From Polydactylus sextarius (Eukaryota; Chordata; Actinopteri; Polynemidae): a DNA stretch of 64,000 nucleotides. How positions within the stretch are numbered: position 1 is the first letter of the stretch; each line of letters opens with the position of its first letter. Positions 37,648-49,368 of this stretch are shown here, piece by piece. Location of the stretch: the NCBI GenBank assembly GCA_016801845.1, contig CM028906.1:4636501-4700500 (forward strand), given 5' to 3'. The notes under the pieces are model-generated. The model was not told the origin of the DNA. It made no database searches and was given only the letters and a program-made list of their open reading frames with translations. Made by a program: the position numbers and the translations under genes.

Positions 37648-40423
37648 CACCAGGCTGCGAAGTGTCCGTCTGTCCTCTCTTGGCTCTCAAACAGTATTCC
37701 CAGCGGACATCGGGGTCCTGGACAAAGCGTGCGATGTGACTGAAGAGCTGGCTGAAGCTCATGCTCGCAGCATGGTACACCGTGTAGTACAGCAGTGCCG
37801 CACGCCATAGGTACGGCTGTTTCCGTAGCAATACACTGTGCAGGCTGGCCAGGCCCTCCTCAGTTGGATTGGCGGGTTTGAGGCCGAACTGCTTCCTGCC
37901 ATCGGAGGTGGCCCACGGCTGCAGGTTGTTGTTGACGCCTCGCAGATAGTGTGTCCCTAAGGAGAGGATAAACATGTGAAAATGATGTATCCGAGGGCGT
38001 AGTCACCCTCTGGTCTCAGTTCTGACCCTAAGCGGCAGTAGTGGCATACCGATCTCGTGCCTCAGCATCCCCTCCAGCCAGTGCTGCCGTGCCCCAGCCA
38101 GGTTGATGGTCAGAGTGGGACGGCAGCTTTCCACCACCATCACAGCCTGAGATAGCAGCTCATCGGACAGACGCACCACAACCTGACACACACGTCATCA
38201 GTATGATTATTATCACGTGCAGTTCAGTTGGTGACATTTCAAGTTATTTACACAAGATCTCAGTAAACACAACTCTCCTAATGAAAACAACTCCTTCACG
38301 CTGTGGACCTGAACTGACCTCGCCTCACATTTGTCCTTTTCACAGTGAGAATGAATTGATCCTCACAGAAGCAGGTCATTTCAAGTGCAGCAAAATGGCC
38401 AGGTTAGCATGCAGTAGAGGCTGAAGACAGCTCTCCGTGCATTAAGAGATGATGTTCCTCATCTAATAATGTCAGATTTTGTCACTTAAAGATGCTCTAT
38501 TTAAGCCTTTGCTATTACTACATAGATAATGTTAGCATTAGCAGTTGTTCACTTTCATGAACGTTTCGAGTTCAGAAACCTTTCACACTCCCCAAGACTT
38601 CTACAAGAGTTAGCATGCTAACCAGTTAGCCCCAGCCCATCACTGTAGTTTCCATCTTGTCTTGTAAACCCAGTGATCACTGAAGATCTTTGTAAGTTAA
38701 TATCTGTCAACGCATGTTGCTTTCCTTAATCAGAGACACCTCTTAGTGAGTATGATGCTAAACTTGCTGTTGTTAGCGTAGCTGATAAAGTTCCCCTTGA
38801 CAGGATAAATATATTCTCTTTTCTTTTCTATTGTTTTTGCACCAGTTAGCCCCAGTTTGTCTTTTTGTAGCTTCTGTCTTATCTTGTAAACATAACGAAG
38901 ATCTTGGTGAGTAAATAGCTGTTATGTGAATGTGAATGTTGGCTGTGTAGTGACAGCAAAATAATTGCACAGGTTGTAGATAGTTATCATGGAGTATTTT
39001 ACATTGATGAATTGGTACTTTTCCTTAAAAGTGAGAGGCCTTCATCGCCAACATTAGACTTAACATCTGTTATCAACCGCTTCAGACAGAAGCTGCAGTG
39101 ACAGGACTGAACAGCGCCACCAGGTTAGCATGCTAACCACAGCAGAAATAGAAATAAAAGCAAAAGAGTTAGTACTGGTGCTGCTTTTGAATGTCAGATT
39201 GATGTGTTTGATGTAAAAGGTTAGCACTGCTGCAATAGCAAAAATGTTAGCTGCCTCTAAGTGTTTACAGATAGCTAGTTTAGAGCAGTTATTCTTAGGA
39301 TCATACTATGAATCTCAATTTTTTTTTTGTAAAACATTTATAAGTCACGTTATTCTGTGTCAACCAATCAGATGCTTGCCTTAACTCTGAGCTGCACTCA
39401 CCTCGCCCACACAGCCTTCCTTCTGCAGGTATTTACGTACGGCCGCCCAGACCTGACTTTTAGGGAGCACATTGCCACCGGTCACCTCTTCAAAGTTTTC
39501 ATAGGAGCCAAACTTCTTCAGGACGCACTCCATGATGCCCACCGCCTGTAGGTAATCAGACATTCATCACCATCATCAACATCATGACGGTGATGCATCA
39601 GCACCTCGATTAAATGACTCAATATTCGACAGATTAGTTGACTACTAAAATAATCATTTTAAGGTGTGATCCTGACACACCGTACCTGTTCGAGGAAGAG
39701 TCCAGACCCCTCCCGGTACTTCTCCAGAACGCTCCTCGGTTCAGGTTGTGCGTATTCAAACTGAGGCTCGTACTTGTAGTCAGCCTGAAAGAATGCCTGC
39801 TTCTCCTGCTCCAGGTTCAGAGGTCTGAGGGCAACGAGCAGACAGGGCCTGGAGGACGCAGGCGCTGTGGCACCCCCCACCCCTTTGGCGATGTGTGGCA
39901 GGGAGGTGGCTGGACGCATTTGCCCTCTACCGGCTCGAAGCCCCAGGGAGTAGTTGACGGAGCAGGTGCTTTCGCTGCGGCGCATCCAGCCACCAGCGCC
40001 CAGACTGGGGCTGGTTAGGCTACGAGCTGGGGGAGAGGGCGCGGCAGAACCACTACGCCAAGGAGGCTGCACGATCCGCCTGTCTGCCATCTGTTCTTGA
40101 GACCCTCGCAGACGCTGGGGCGTCATCTCCAGGCTGAGGGGCCGGCGTAGCGGAGGTCTAGGCGTGGCCCCACCTTTTAAGGACAATGACCTCCTCTCCA
40201 CCTGGCTGCTGCTGTTGGTCTGGGCTGGGAGTCCGTTGTGGGACGACCGCTCCTTCTTAGTGACATTGCTAATACTGCTCCTCTTTGCCTGTGGTCTGGG
40301 CGTCGCGGCGGTGGGGTTTTTTGGCAGATCCACGCGGACTTCTGTTACCAACAGGTCCCTGCTGTTCCCAACACTTTCACCCTCAACCTGATCCATGAAG
40401 ATTTCACCTGAGTCCAACACCAT
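36800..40423 (-). CDS. matcap1: Microtubule-associated tyrosine carboxypeptidase 1 (KIAA0895L)
   Basis: MATCAP is a zinc metallopeptidase that removes the C-terminal tyrosine of alpha-tubulin. Six coding exons on the minus strand: 40423-39686, 39545-39402, 38182-38050, 37956-37651, 37152-37055, 36961-36800. They total 1581 nt, 526 residues plus stop; the human protein as I recall is about 471, with the excess in the N-terminal disordered region. The start MVLDSGE matches the family start. Visible features: Ser/Pro/Arg-rich N terminus, RRSESTCSVNYS, ATSLPHIAK, then the catalytic domain. The zinc motif HEIGTH (HEXXXH form) is split by the intron between exons 3 and 4, followed by YLRGVNN and NPTEEGLASLHS, which supplies the further metal/catalytic glutamate. 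All residues expected for activity appear present. Confidence 0.95.
37312..37349. repeat. (GT)n microsatellite in matcap1 intron
   Basis: About 19 GT units on the plus strand, between exons 4 and 5. Confidence 0.9.
37615..37646 (-). repeat. matcap1: (CA)n tract starting at intron position +5 of the matcap1 exon 4 donor
   Basis: On the minus strand the donor reads gtga followed at once by about 16 CA units. The exon ends at 37651. CA repeats bind hnRNP L and can modulate splicing of a nearby exon. Reading through into this intron would give a His-Thr repeat. A second GT tract lies at 37312-37349 in the same intron. Confidence 0.9.
38183..39401 (-). other. matcap1 intron 2
   Basis: Bounded by an exon 2 donor (gtgagt) and an exon 3 acceptor (gtgtgtcag) on the minus strand. 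It contains two exact copies of the 14-bp palindrome GTTAGCATGCTAAC (38609-38622 and 39124-39137) and several 'ccagttagcccc' phrases. No coding signal. Confidence 0.75.
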
Positions 40424-40465
40424 CACCCCGGCTGCTACGCCTCAGGCTGTCCCCGCTCCAGGCCC

Positions 40466-42013
40466 AATGCTGCTGACAGGACACACAGACAGATTTGTGA
40501 GTAAAATAGGCAACATCGTGCATTATCAACCAGGCAGATTCCCAGGAGCCCCTTAGAAATATCATGTCCTGTACCATTTGGATCAACATCATTTGATTAG
40601 CTGCAAGCTGAAGTAGAACTTTGACGGTCCTCCGTCTTGTGTCCAGATCTAGTTATGACCTGAACAGTTTTAGTTGTGTTGTGGATTTGAGGGTGAGGTG
40701 GTTCAGTTATTAAGGTTTAATGTCCTCACCAATGTTCCAAAATACAAGTTAAGACATACATACAACACAACACAAAACAAAGCTTTAGAATTATTTGCAA
40801 TGTCTTGTACAAAATCAAATTATTTTAATAATAAATGTATTATTATTATTGTCATTATCATCATCATCATCATAGTGTTACTGTGTTATATTATAGTGTT
40901 ATACATAACAATTAATTTTATTGTATTAATTTCTTTCTTATATTGGCTGAACACAGTAGAATTTGACTGACTGGACTCTTGGAGTCCATACTGATTTTAG
41001 TAAAAAAACATGGGCTCCAATAGGGGCCCATATTCTCTACATGTTGTTGGTCCACCTGTAGTGAAGGTAACTGGTTTTGCTTTGTGTTTGATTGTTTTCT
41101 TTCATCTGTCCAAAGACAACACTTTAAAAAGATAAATAAACTAATTAAATGCATCTGTGCATAAAGACTAAGGCTGATTAAAATTGATTCAAATCAGCCT
41201 ATTGATAAATTGGTCAGGTCCTATAAAAGTGGGATCACATGAGGATCTGATCAATAAGGGGTTTTTTTGATACGGATATTAGGGAATAAAACCTAGATAA
41301 CAGGTTAATTAGCTGATATCACTTTTTTTTTTCTTTTTTGAATGATTCCTATAGTATAACCACAACGCTTTTCTTTATTGTCCAATATGACATCAGTCAC
41401 TGTAGTAAAGGATTGGGATATATTTTTATAAAGTGATCATACACTATAACTAAAAAAAGGCTTGTAAACAAGGTTTGACATTAAACATCGCCCAAAATAA
41501 CACGTTTGCATATGAGCAGTCAAACAATTATTTTGGCCACCAAATTAAGGAGCGTGAGGCTTAAAATTATTAGCATATATTAATGGTGCATAACAATCAA
41601 CTGATACAGATATGTCTGAGATCAGTCAGGCCCAATATCAGTGCCCTGGTGTTGATATCAGTGTTGATACTGGGACAGGAGTGTCTTTGTTGTCAAATAT
41701 TTATTATCTATTGATTGTTTAGTGAATCAAGTTTGTTAATGACATGTTGGTTTCAGTTGTAGCTGTCAGAGATGAACTGATTTTAGACTTTAACAGTTAA
41801 TCTGTGCTCTTTACTGTTTGTCAGTTCAGTGACTTTGCTCTCAACAATGACAGTGTGATGTCAAAACACAAAGAAGCTCTGCAAGTACCAAGCTGCTCGT
41901 CCATGAAGCTAACATGTGCTGTAATCACTTAACCGTGTTGACACTGATTTATTCCGCTTCAGCCTTTAACTCAACAACTCACACTAACAGAGACAAACAC
42001 TGACACTAACCTG
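40466..42013 (-). other. matcap1: matcap1 5' UTR intron
   Basis: On the minus strand, 'gtgtcctgtcag' provides an acceptor about 40 nt before the start codon, and 'gtgccag|gttagtg' near 42013 a donor for a non-coding exon 1. The intron is AT-rich with an ATT/CAT-type triplet tract near 40840-40875. A small exon could have been missed. Confidence 0.5.
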
Positions 42014-42330
42014 GCACTGAGTCCCGGGTTCTGCTGACTTTCTGCCGTGTCTTCATTCACTCATGTCGGCCGTAGCTCCAAGCGGAGCTGTTTGTGTGTT
42101 TTTTTCCACGGCGAATGATGCTGATCCCTGGTTAACGGTTCCGAGCGGAGCGGGGCCTGAGGCGGCTGCTGCTGCCCGGGCCGGCCAGGAAGCGGCGGTT
42201 GAGTTGGAAGATATGACGCCAGACGCACGCCGAGTGCTCCGCAGTACGTGCGTGACGCTCTACGCTCTACGACCTCACGTACAGCCGTCAAAGAGGAAGT
42301 CGAAGAGTGTTCCAAAGATGGCGTTACATG
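42014..42330 (-). promoter_or_regulatory. matcap1: CpG-rich region, probable matcap1 promoter and exon 1
   Basis: GC-rich, CpG-dense sequence with 'gcccgggccggcc'-type stretches on an otherwise AT-rich background, positioned at the 5' end of matcap1. A YY1-like 'aagatggcg' occurs at about 42315. The open frames on both strands here reflect base composition rather than coding. Confidence 0.5.
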
Positions 42331-42399
42331 ATGCCCCGCCCCTTACCTCCAAACAGTCAGGCTGCATCCGAATATCAATACTAGCCTACTATGTAGAAG

Positions 42400-44790
42400 G
42401 CATAAATGAGTAAGCGACTATCTAGTACGTCTAACTTAGTATGCTTTCAGCAGTAGGCGAAAAGTTCCCGGATGGCTTCCTTCTTCTGCTAGGATTTTGC
42501 AGTATGTACACTAAGGTATCCCAGAAGTCACCGGGAGGTTGAAAATCGTAGAAGAGGAAACTTTCAATAAATTACTTATAGTAAACAGTGATCAACAACC
42601 ACATCTGTGTGCTTGTTAGTGAAAGGAAATGGAGACAGCAGCCAGGGAGAGATTAGTTTGATATTTTTACAATTTTATTCAAAGTTTGTTTAGGGATAAC
42701 AGGGGAACAGCAAAAGGGTCAGATGTCCTGTGATGTATAACTCCTTTTCCGACCGTTTATATACAAACCTTAAAAATCGATTGCATTAAAAGGCAAATGC
42801 AGACAGTTCAGTAAATAAAAGCCACATGTACTTCAGTAAATAAAACATGTCCATAGTCGTTCACGTTACCAATGTGTGTAAAAAGTTGCAATATGACTGC
42901 GATGCTAACTAGCCGTGGTAGCTAACCCTCCGCTTCAAGCCGCAAAATTATGACGTTGATGTAAACATCTCTTTTCTAACAGGATTTTACCAGTGGTTGT
43001 TTTCATGTATCTTTCTGCATACCATGTGACCATGTACAGTGAACCGTTTCTTACAGCAGCCTGCCAGAAGGCGTTGCCAAGATGGCCGCCTTCAGTAGGT
43101 GTGATATGGAACCTGACAGTAGTTAATATGAACAGCAAATATATGACTATTTGGTCTTTGTTGGTCATTTTGTGTCTGTAGTTATTGTGTGTATTTTTGG
43201 TTAATTTGTGTGTCTGTTATTGTTAGTGATGCAGTGTGTCCAATTACAACTGCAAGCTGCTGTTCTTCTACATGTCCCTTCTTATATTTCCTCTTCTGTA
43301 CATTTTTTGATTGCTTTCAACTAAAATACTGCTTATCGCACACAGACATATTATACATCAAAACATGCGCCTTGGTCGTACTTGCTATGCTATTATTTTT
43401 CTCTATAGAATATGAACAGCAACAACAACAGCTGCCTCAAAGTGACAACAGAACAACTCCTGCACGAGCGACTGCAACAGAGACTGCATCACTCTCGTGA
43501 TTCCTGTAGGGGAATTGTCTAGTTTTATAATAGAATGGAATATATCTTAATTGTCACAACACCAATAATTGTACAGTGCAGCAAGCTGAAGCTCTTTAAA
43601 GATGCTGTAAGAATGAAAAAAAAGAAAATCTCAAGAAAGACAATATTTAAAAAAAAAAACCAATAATAATCTGGCAACACTGTATGCTATTGTGTCACCA
43701 GATTTAAAGGCATTATTGAAATTTTTAGAGAAGGCTGCGTCCGCAAACAGTCTCCAGTGCATGCAGTCCTGCAGTTACACTAATAAAGTTCAAAATAGCA
43801 CTTCACTTCAGCAGTAGCATGAATAGGGTCCCTACACATAAACCGAAGTAGTACTGATAACTTAGTAAGTGTATCGAGAGTTTATTAAAAAGACTATTTT
43901 GCAAGACTTACCCAACATCTTGTTTTCATAACAACTGGTGATAAAGGGTGTTCCAGTTCAGCAGATTAATCATTTTCCTGAGCAACAGGCTGGTGTGTCC
44001 GTGAAGAGCGAGAAAAATGACAGATCAGAACTCAAGATATTGGGTGCATGTGGTTTTATGTTTAACTTTAAAAAAAATCAGACACTTTATTTCATTTCAT
44101 TCAGTTCCACCACGCCCAACCCCTCCTGCCCGGTCTGGTGCATAGCGAACCAACTTTTGGACAGCTTGAGCAAAGGCATAATCATTCATAACGACACCAA
44201 GTGAGGGGAATCTGAAACACATAACGCAAAACACACACTTTAGGTTACAAGAAATTACACACTTTGAGAAACTACAGTGATGTAGCTATTAGCCTATATT
44301 TTTTGTGGAAAATGTTACTTAAGGCTATATCCGGTATTAATTTGATGCTAGTGGCAGAATGGTAGCAGAAATTACATTACTGTAAATGCACTTGCATGCT
44401 TGGTGTCACCATCTGTAAAGTTTAAATTTCTTAGTTATTGAATAACAGAACTTATTTAACTTAATTTATTATATTATCCTATCATTATATTATCATTATA
44501 TAACTATTATTAGTACCATTCCATTCACAGTGGGTCTTGTGTGTGTACAGTAAATACAGTAATAAATAGGTCATTATCTTCGGCTTCTTTTGGTCGACAT
44601 ACATCATCAACGTCTTATTTTATTAGTCTGAACCAGTAGAATCACTTTAATGTCACTGCATTTATGTAACTTCAACCAACCACCAGTTGAGACAGGACAT
44701 GCACATGACACAGAGTAGAGGACACAAGCCTTCATCCAATCACAGCCTGTTTCCAAGCTGGAAAAGGCTATTTTGGCCTTTGAACTGCTC
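42400..44790. other. Intergenic, diverged repeat fragments
   Basis: No gene recognised. 43531-43620 ('tgtcacaacaccaataattg') resembles the 3' tail of fish retroposons. 43916-44030 matches the repeat at 4840-4920. The small open frames show no family resemblance. Confidence 0.5.
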
Positions 44791-44815
44791 ACAAAGCATC
44801 CTGGGAGATGTAGTT
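44790..44815 (-). promoter_or_regulatory. ZNF143/SBS-like motif
   Basis: The reverse complement of 'gcatcctgggagatgtagt' reads ACTACATCTCCCAGGATGC, close to the ZNF143 (Staf) binding consensus ACTACAATTCCCAGCATGC. Such motifs mark many vertebrate promoters. No clear gene starts here, although 'acaag|gtaaaa' about 60 bp downstream could be a splice donor. Confidence 0.45.
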
Positions 44816-45429
44816 GTTTAGGAAGTACAGCATTATCGCTGTGGATTTATGTCTTGTAAACAAGACAAGGTAAAACAGGATTCATGATCGTGTTGGTTTT
44901 AGTTGGATCTTGATGAAACTTGTTGTTTTAGAATCTACGTGACCCCCGCCCTCAGCAGAGACTTTGTTTACAAAGCGCCGTGTGGAGTTTGTTTGCTCTT
45001 TAGTTGTTTGTTGTTTTAGCTGTGTTTGGTGGTTGTAGAAATGCTTTATACCAGCTTTTTGATGAGATTCTAATGTTCAGGGGATATTGTGACACATGAT
45101 GCCGCTATCCAGGCATCATGCAAGCAGACATGTTGCAAGCGCATGCTAACTTATTTATGCAGGAGTGACTTAACATCTGTCCTCTGAAAATTGTGTATTC
45201 GTAATTGTTTTAATAGACACCATTCCACCTTGATCGCTGGTCTTAGCTGAATGTCATTAGGATCTGTAGTAGTTTACTGCAAGACATTTTTTTCCAGTGG
45301 CCAATGTACGTAGTAAATGTAAATGAAACCATGAAATAATCCGGCGAACAACAAATTGCTAGTCAACTGAGGGTGTTGATGAAGATTTCACAAATATTTA
45401 AAAGTGTCATTTCTCTCTGCTCTCATTCA

Positions 45430-45700
45430 GCTGTCATTTCAGCATCGTCCATCAGCAGGACCCACCACCTCCCCTTCACCACCTTAAGCTAGTTGTCAGT
45501 CTCCCGCCAGTCAAGCCACTGTTTGAAGACTTCTTCATGGCAACACTCATCCTCTAGCTCCTTCTCCACCACCACCAGTGTCAAGGCCCCAGGGGGAAAG
45601 ATCATCCCCAGTGAGATCTTCCCCTCCATGCATCTCCTCCACAGTTCCCACATCCTGCTAAATGCAAAAGATTCTTGTGCTGTCAATAAAATTCATTTCA
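45430..45700 (+). other. Unassigned block, possible non-coding exon with polyadenylation signal
   Basis: A C-rich block differs in composition from its surroundings, is preceded by an acceptor-like 'ctctcattcag' and ends with AATAAA at about 45688. The minus strand reads open for 65 codons (with EKELEDECCHEEV), which I do not recognise. It could be a terminal exon of an unannotated transcript, a retroposed fragment, or chance. Confidence 0.3.
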
Positions 45701-46613
45701 TAATTGCACACTCTCTTGTTCGTCTCTCCTGATTGAACTAACCAATCAGCAATGAGCACACGATGAGAATTGATGAGCAATGAGAATTTTTAGAGTTTTT
45801 TTCACTGACCGGAGACTTTTTTTCACCAACTTCGATTCACTGGGATTACTGGACTTTTCCAACAGAAATTCTCAAGGTAAGTTTGTATTTTCTACCTGTT
45901 TGTTGCAGAGTAAACAACAACGGCAAACACATACATGTTTATATATTTTTGCGTTTTTCAATACATGAATAGAATAGTAATAGAAACTGTATCAGGTAAT
46001 AGAAACTGTATCAGAGAACCGTGATGCTTTGTTTTTATAAAATCACCTCCATTTAACACTTCATACATTTGAGTATCACTGGTTATTATCCAGTTTGTCA
46101 TGTAAATGACTGGAAGTGAATCATTCTGCACAATGAGTACAATGTTACTTTGAAAATGATAATACAGTAATATAGTTATAGCATCAACATTACAAGGTGA
46201 TCATGACTGAATATGAACTGTAGTGATTTCACGTAAACAGCTTCAGTCAATAACATGTCACTAAATGTTTCCTCCATCTTGTCTTTAGACTCTTGCTGTG
46301 TTTTTATGTCTGTTTCTTTATGTTTTCATTCCTAATGTAAGTGGAGTCTGGATACAGGAGATGAGCGGATGTCCGGGTCTGAGCCTGACGGAAACAGTTT
46401 AAAGGTCAAAGGTCAAAACTGACAACAGATGAGATGCTGAGTGAGTCTCATCATAGCTGTGATCAAACAGTGATTCATCACACTCGCATGCTTTATTGCA
46501 GAAGTAAATGTTCGTTAAATTTAGTTGTATATTTTCTCAGGTCACAGGAGCAAGATATTTTAAAGCAGAATCTCTCAGGCCGAGACACACTTACAGCAGC
46601 ACCTGGACCAACT

Positions 46614-46718
46614 CTAAAAAAGACTTTTCTGTCTTTTTAAACTTTTCTCATTCTTCTCTTCAACAACACGTAGTTGTTACCTGTTGTTGTTTACCTGGGC
46701 AGTGGATTATAGACCTTG
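46614..46718 (+). repeat. Repeat unit, copy 1 (copy 2 at 49264-49368)
   Basis: About 105 bp ('taaaaaagacttttctgtc', 'tagttgttacctgttgttg', 'gtggattatagacct') is nearly identical to 49264-49368. Direct orientation, 2.65 kb apart, on either side of the Harbinger-like segment. Confidence 0.9.
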
Positions 46719-48640
46719 GGGTTATTCCAGAAAAGAAGTTCAGAAAAAACTCTGAGTTTATCCCTGAACTCTGAGTTGATTTACTCTGCAATGGGAAACT
46801 CTGAGAATCCGGTTCCAGAACAGCTGATCTGAATTAGTTAAATCAACTCTGAGTATATTTACCTTGAGTTATGCGTGTGCACAACTGTTACAAGCCTCAA
46901 AATGAGTTACTTGTTTACAGAAGATATATCCTGTTTATACAGGAAAAGAAGAGACAGAGTCATCAGTTGCGTTCCTCATAGCAGGCTGTTAGCTGTCTTT
47001 ATTAAACAGAATTAACGCTACTTCTTGTGCTCAGTTCCTACATTCACCATGTCATTCAGCCATCATGCTCCACAAAATGATGCTACCACAAATGAATGCT
47101 AACTGCACATATCAGATTCCGTACATAAAATGAAATTATAACACATTTGTGTCCTCAAAGTCACATTTTTTTTACTATTTTAACCAGCTAAATAATGTCT
47201 TGCTTGTACTTTTAACACTTAACTTCTATTGTATAGTTTTTAACCATACTACTGCCTGTTTGAACACATTTTACATATGTAAACAATATTGTAAACTACC
47301 TATCAACATCCGATTTTAACCTGAAATAGTAACTTTGGCATAAACATTCAGATAATCACATAAAACAAAATGAAAATAAATGCACAGGAGCCCCACAATA
47401 CCAAATGAAAATATCGACAGACCGCCCTTTTCTATAGTTGTCCTTTACGTGGGAAAGCGAGACTACTTCCACTTCACTTCTCATGGTTTACAACATAATA
47501 TCTTCATTAACAAACTTCATTCATACATACAAAAAGATTTTAACAGTCCTTACACATGAATTGCGGTCAGTTAACGCACTTTACTAACCTGTTTACACAG
47601 GAAAAGAAGAGACAGTCATCAATTGCGTTCCTCATAGCAGGCTGTTAGCTGTCTGAGGAACGTCAGCTTGACACTGCAGATCACAACTACCGCTCGCTAG
47701 AAGGGACACTCCCCCTTATGGAGTTACAGACGTACACTCCGCTAACATTTATAGAAAACACAGGTGTCACACAACCACTATAAAAAGCCACCATCAATGG
47801 AGCACTGATACCATGAGAAACCATGACAACCAGAGAAAACAAAAGATCCACTTATTTTACCCCAATAGAGTTGGAGGTATTAATGCAGGCCAATAGAGCA
47901 TGACATAATTTAACGTAAAAGTAACACTGCTCCAGCAGTGAAGGAGAGAGACGACATGGGAGAAAATTACCTGAGTCAACATGTAAGTTTGAATGTACTA
48001 TTGCGCCAACTTAACATTTAATCATAAGATCGTAGAATATAGTTAGAAATAGGAACAAAATCTGATTTTTATTTAGGTGCAAACCAACGGGAGAGTAGAA
48101 CTTGGAAGCAACTAAAAATGAAATATAAAAACATTATTCAAAAATGAAGGCATATTTTGCTAGGCTGTGATCCTCACTTTGATTTAATTGACTTAGGCTC
48201 TTAAACAAAGTAAATATTAATTCTGTGGCTACTTCAAATAGTAATTTAAACCCCTTACAAAATGTTTTACCTCACCCTCTCTGTTACTGAGATAAATTAT
48301 ACGAGTCCATGAAAAGCGGTGGTGTTCAAACAGATTTTCCTCTGGTAATGACAGGACATCTAATCTGGGTCAGAAGATCTTCTCGAGACATAAAGAATTT
48401 TGAATAATTTTGGCTTCAGTGTCAATCGGATTGTGAATAAATGGACAATCCCTGTTGAGCAGCTTCCTTCATGTGGGAGGAGACGGGTAGAAACTCATGG
48501 TTTCTTCAAGTAAACCTGCCAGCAAGCAGGTTGTGTTCACAGAGTCTGTGACCACGGTGACTGAGTCAGTTTCAGTTACCTCTTTCTGGAACAGATAACT
48601 CAGAGTTTCCCTCATCTCAGGGTTAACTTACTATTGTTGT
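46716..48640. mobile_element. Harbinger-like non-autonomous DNA element (inferred)
   Basis: Sub-terminal sequence at 46791-46826 ('gggaaactctgag' ... 'ggttccagaa') recurs inverted at 48575-48625 ('ttctggaacag' ... 'ctcagagtttccc', 'catctcagggttaac'). Fish PIF/Harbinger elements carry this kind of 'aaccctgagatgagggaaactctgag' end, as I remember them. Ends are diverged and no target duplication was found. Inside, a 70-bp direct repeat ('aggaaaagaagagacag', 'gcgttcctcatagcaggctg') occurs at 46942-47010 and 47600-47660. No transposase frame is visible. Confidence 0.5.
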
Positions 48641-48765
48641 TGTCATCACTTTCATGTTATTACTGGTGTTTAAAAAAATGTCAAACAACAAATTTCAAAA
48701 GGCAGAAAATTGTTGTTTTACATTTTTTTAAACACCAGTAATAACATGAAAGTGATGACAACAAT
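48633..48765. repeat. Near-perfect 133-bp palindrome (hairpin)
   Basis: The left arm (48633-48696) and right arm (48705-48765) are reverse complements apart from one 3-nt gap and two mismatches, around an 8-nt loop ('aaaaggca'). Core segment: 'gtcatcactttcatgttatt' on the left, 'aataacatgaaagtgatgac' on the right. This could be a MITE, a recent inverted duplication or, if transcribed, a hairpin RNA. Confidence 0.95.
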
Positions 48766-49263
48766 ATGACTGTGTAACTAGTTTATTATTGAACATGGAT
48801 GCTATATTGTTTAAGCCAAGAGCCATTGTCAGCAGTGGGGGCTAAGCACCCCTAAAGGTCAGATCCTAGAATCACCCCTGGTAGGAAACACAGATACCAC
48901 AACTCTCACAAAATATGTGTGTGTTAAAATGTAACCAAATATATAATGTAACTAAATGTAACAAAATATATATTTTTTAAAGATACAGTAAAAACAAGCT
49001 AAAACATAACGGTGTCTGTCAGAGTATAAAACTTTGTCACATCAGTCACATCGGAGCAACCAGACTAAACCAGTTTAGCACCAGCCCAACACTGTGTCCA
49101 GAATAGATAAAACAGCAGAATATGATTGGTTGTTAATGACATTATGATGCCAACCTAGCAAGTTTGTGTGTCTACCGGCAAGGGGACGGGGCTCCACTTG
49201 GAGGCGTGTCTGTGAGGCTGCCCTGGTCTCGTCTCCACTCCACTGGGCCCTGTGGAGGCACGT

Positions 49264-49368
49264 CTCTAAAAAAGACTTTTCTGTCCTTTTAAACTTTTCC
49301 CATTCTTCTTTTCAACAACACATAGTTGTTACCTGTTGTTGTTTACCTGGGTGGTGGATTATAGACCT
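49264..49368 (+). repeat. Repeat unit, copy 2 (copy 1 at 46614-46718)
   Basis: About 95% identical by eye to copy 1. The flanking sequence differs. Confidence 0.9.

Noticed and set aside
37388..37650. His-Thr repeat extension of MATCAP1 exon 4
   Set aside because: It is intron read-through past a good gtga donor into the CA repeat; the family protein continues in the exon at 37152-37055.
40840..40880. ATT/CAT triplet tract considered as a CRISPR-like or structured array
   Set aside because: Simple microsatellite; no repeat-spacer pattern. CRISPR arrays are not expected in a vertebrate genome.
42061..42413. Open frames of 84 and 116 codons around the matcap1 promoter
   Set aside because: CpG-rich sequence with few stops; no conserved domain, and it fits a non-coding first exon.
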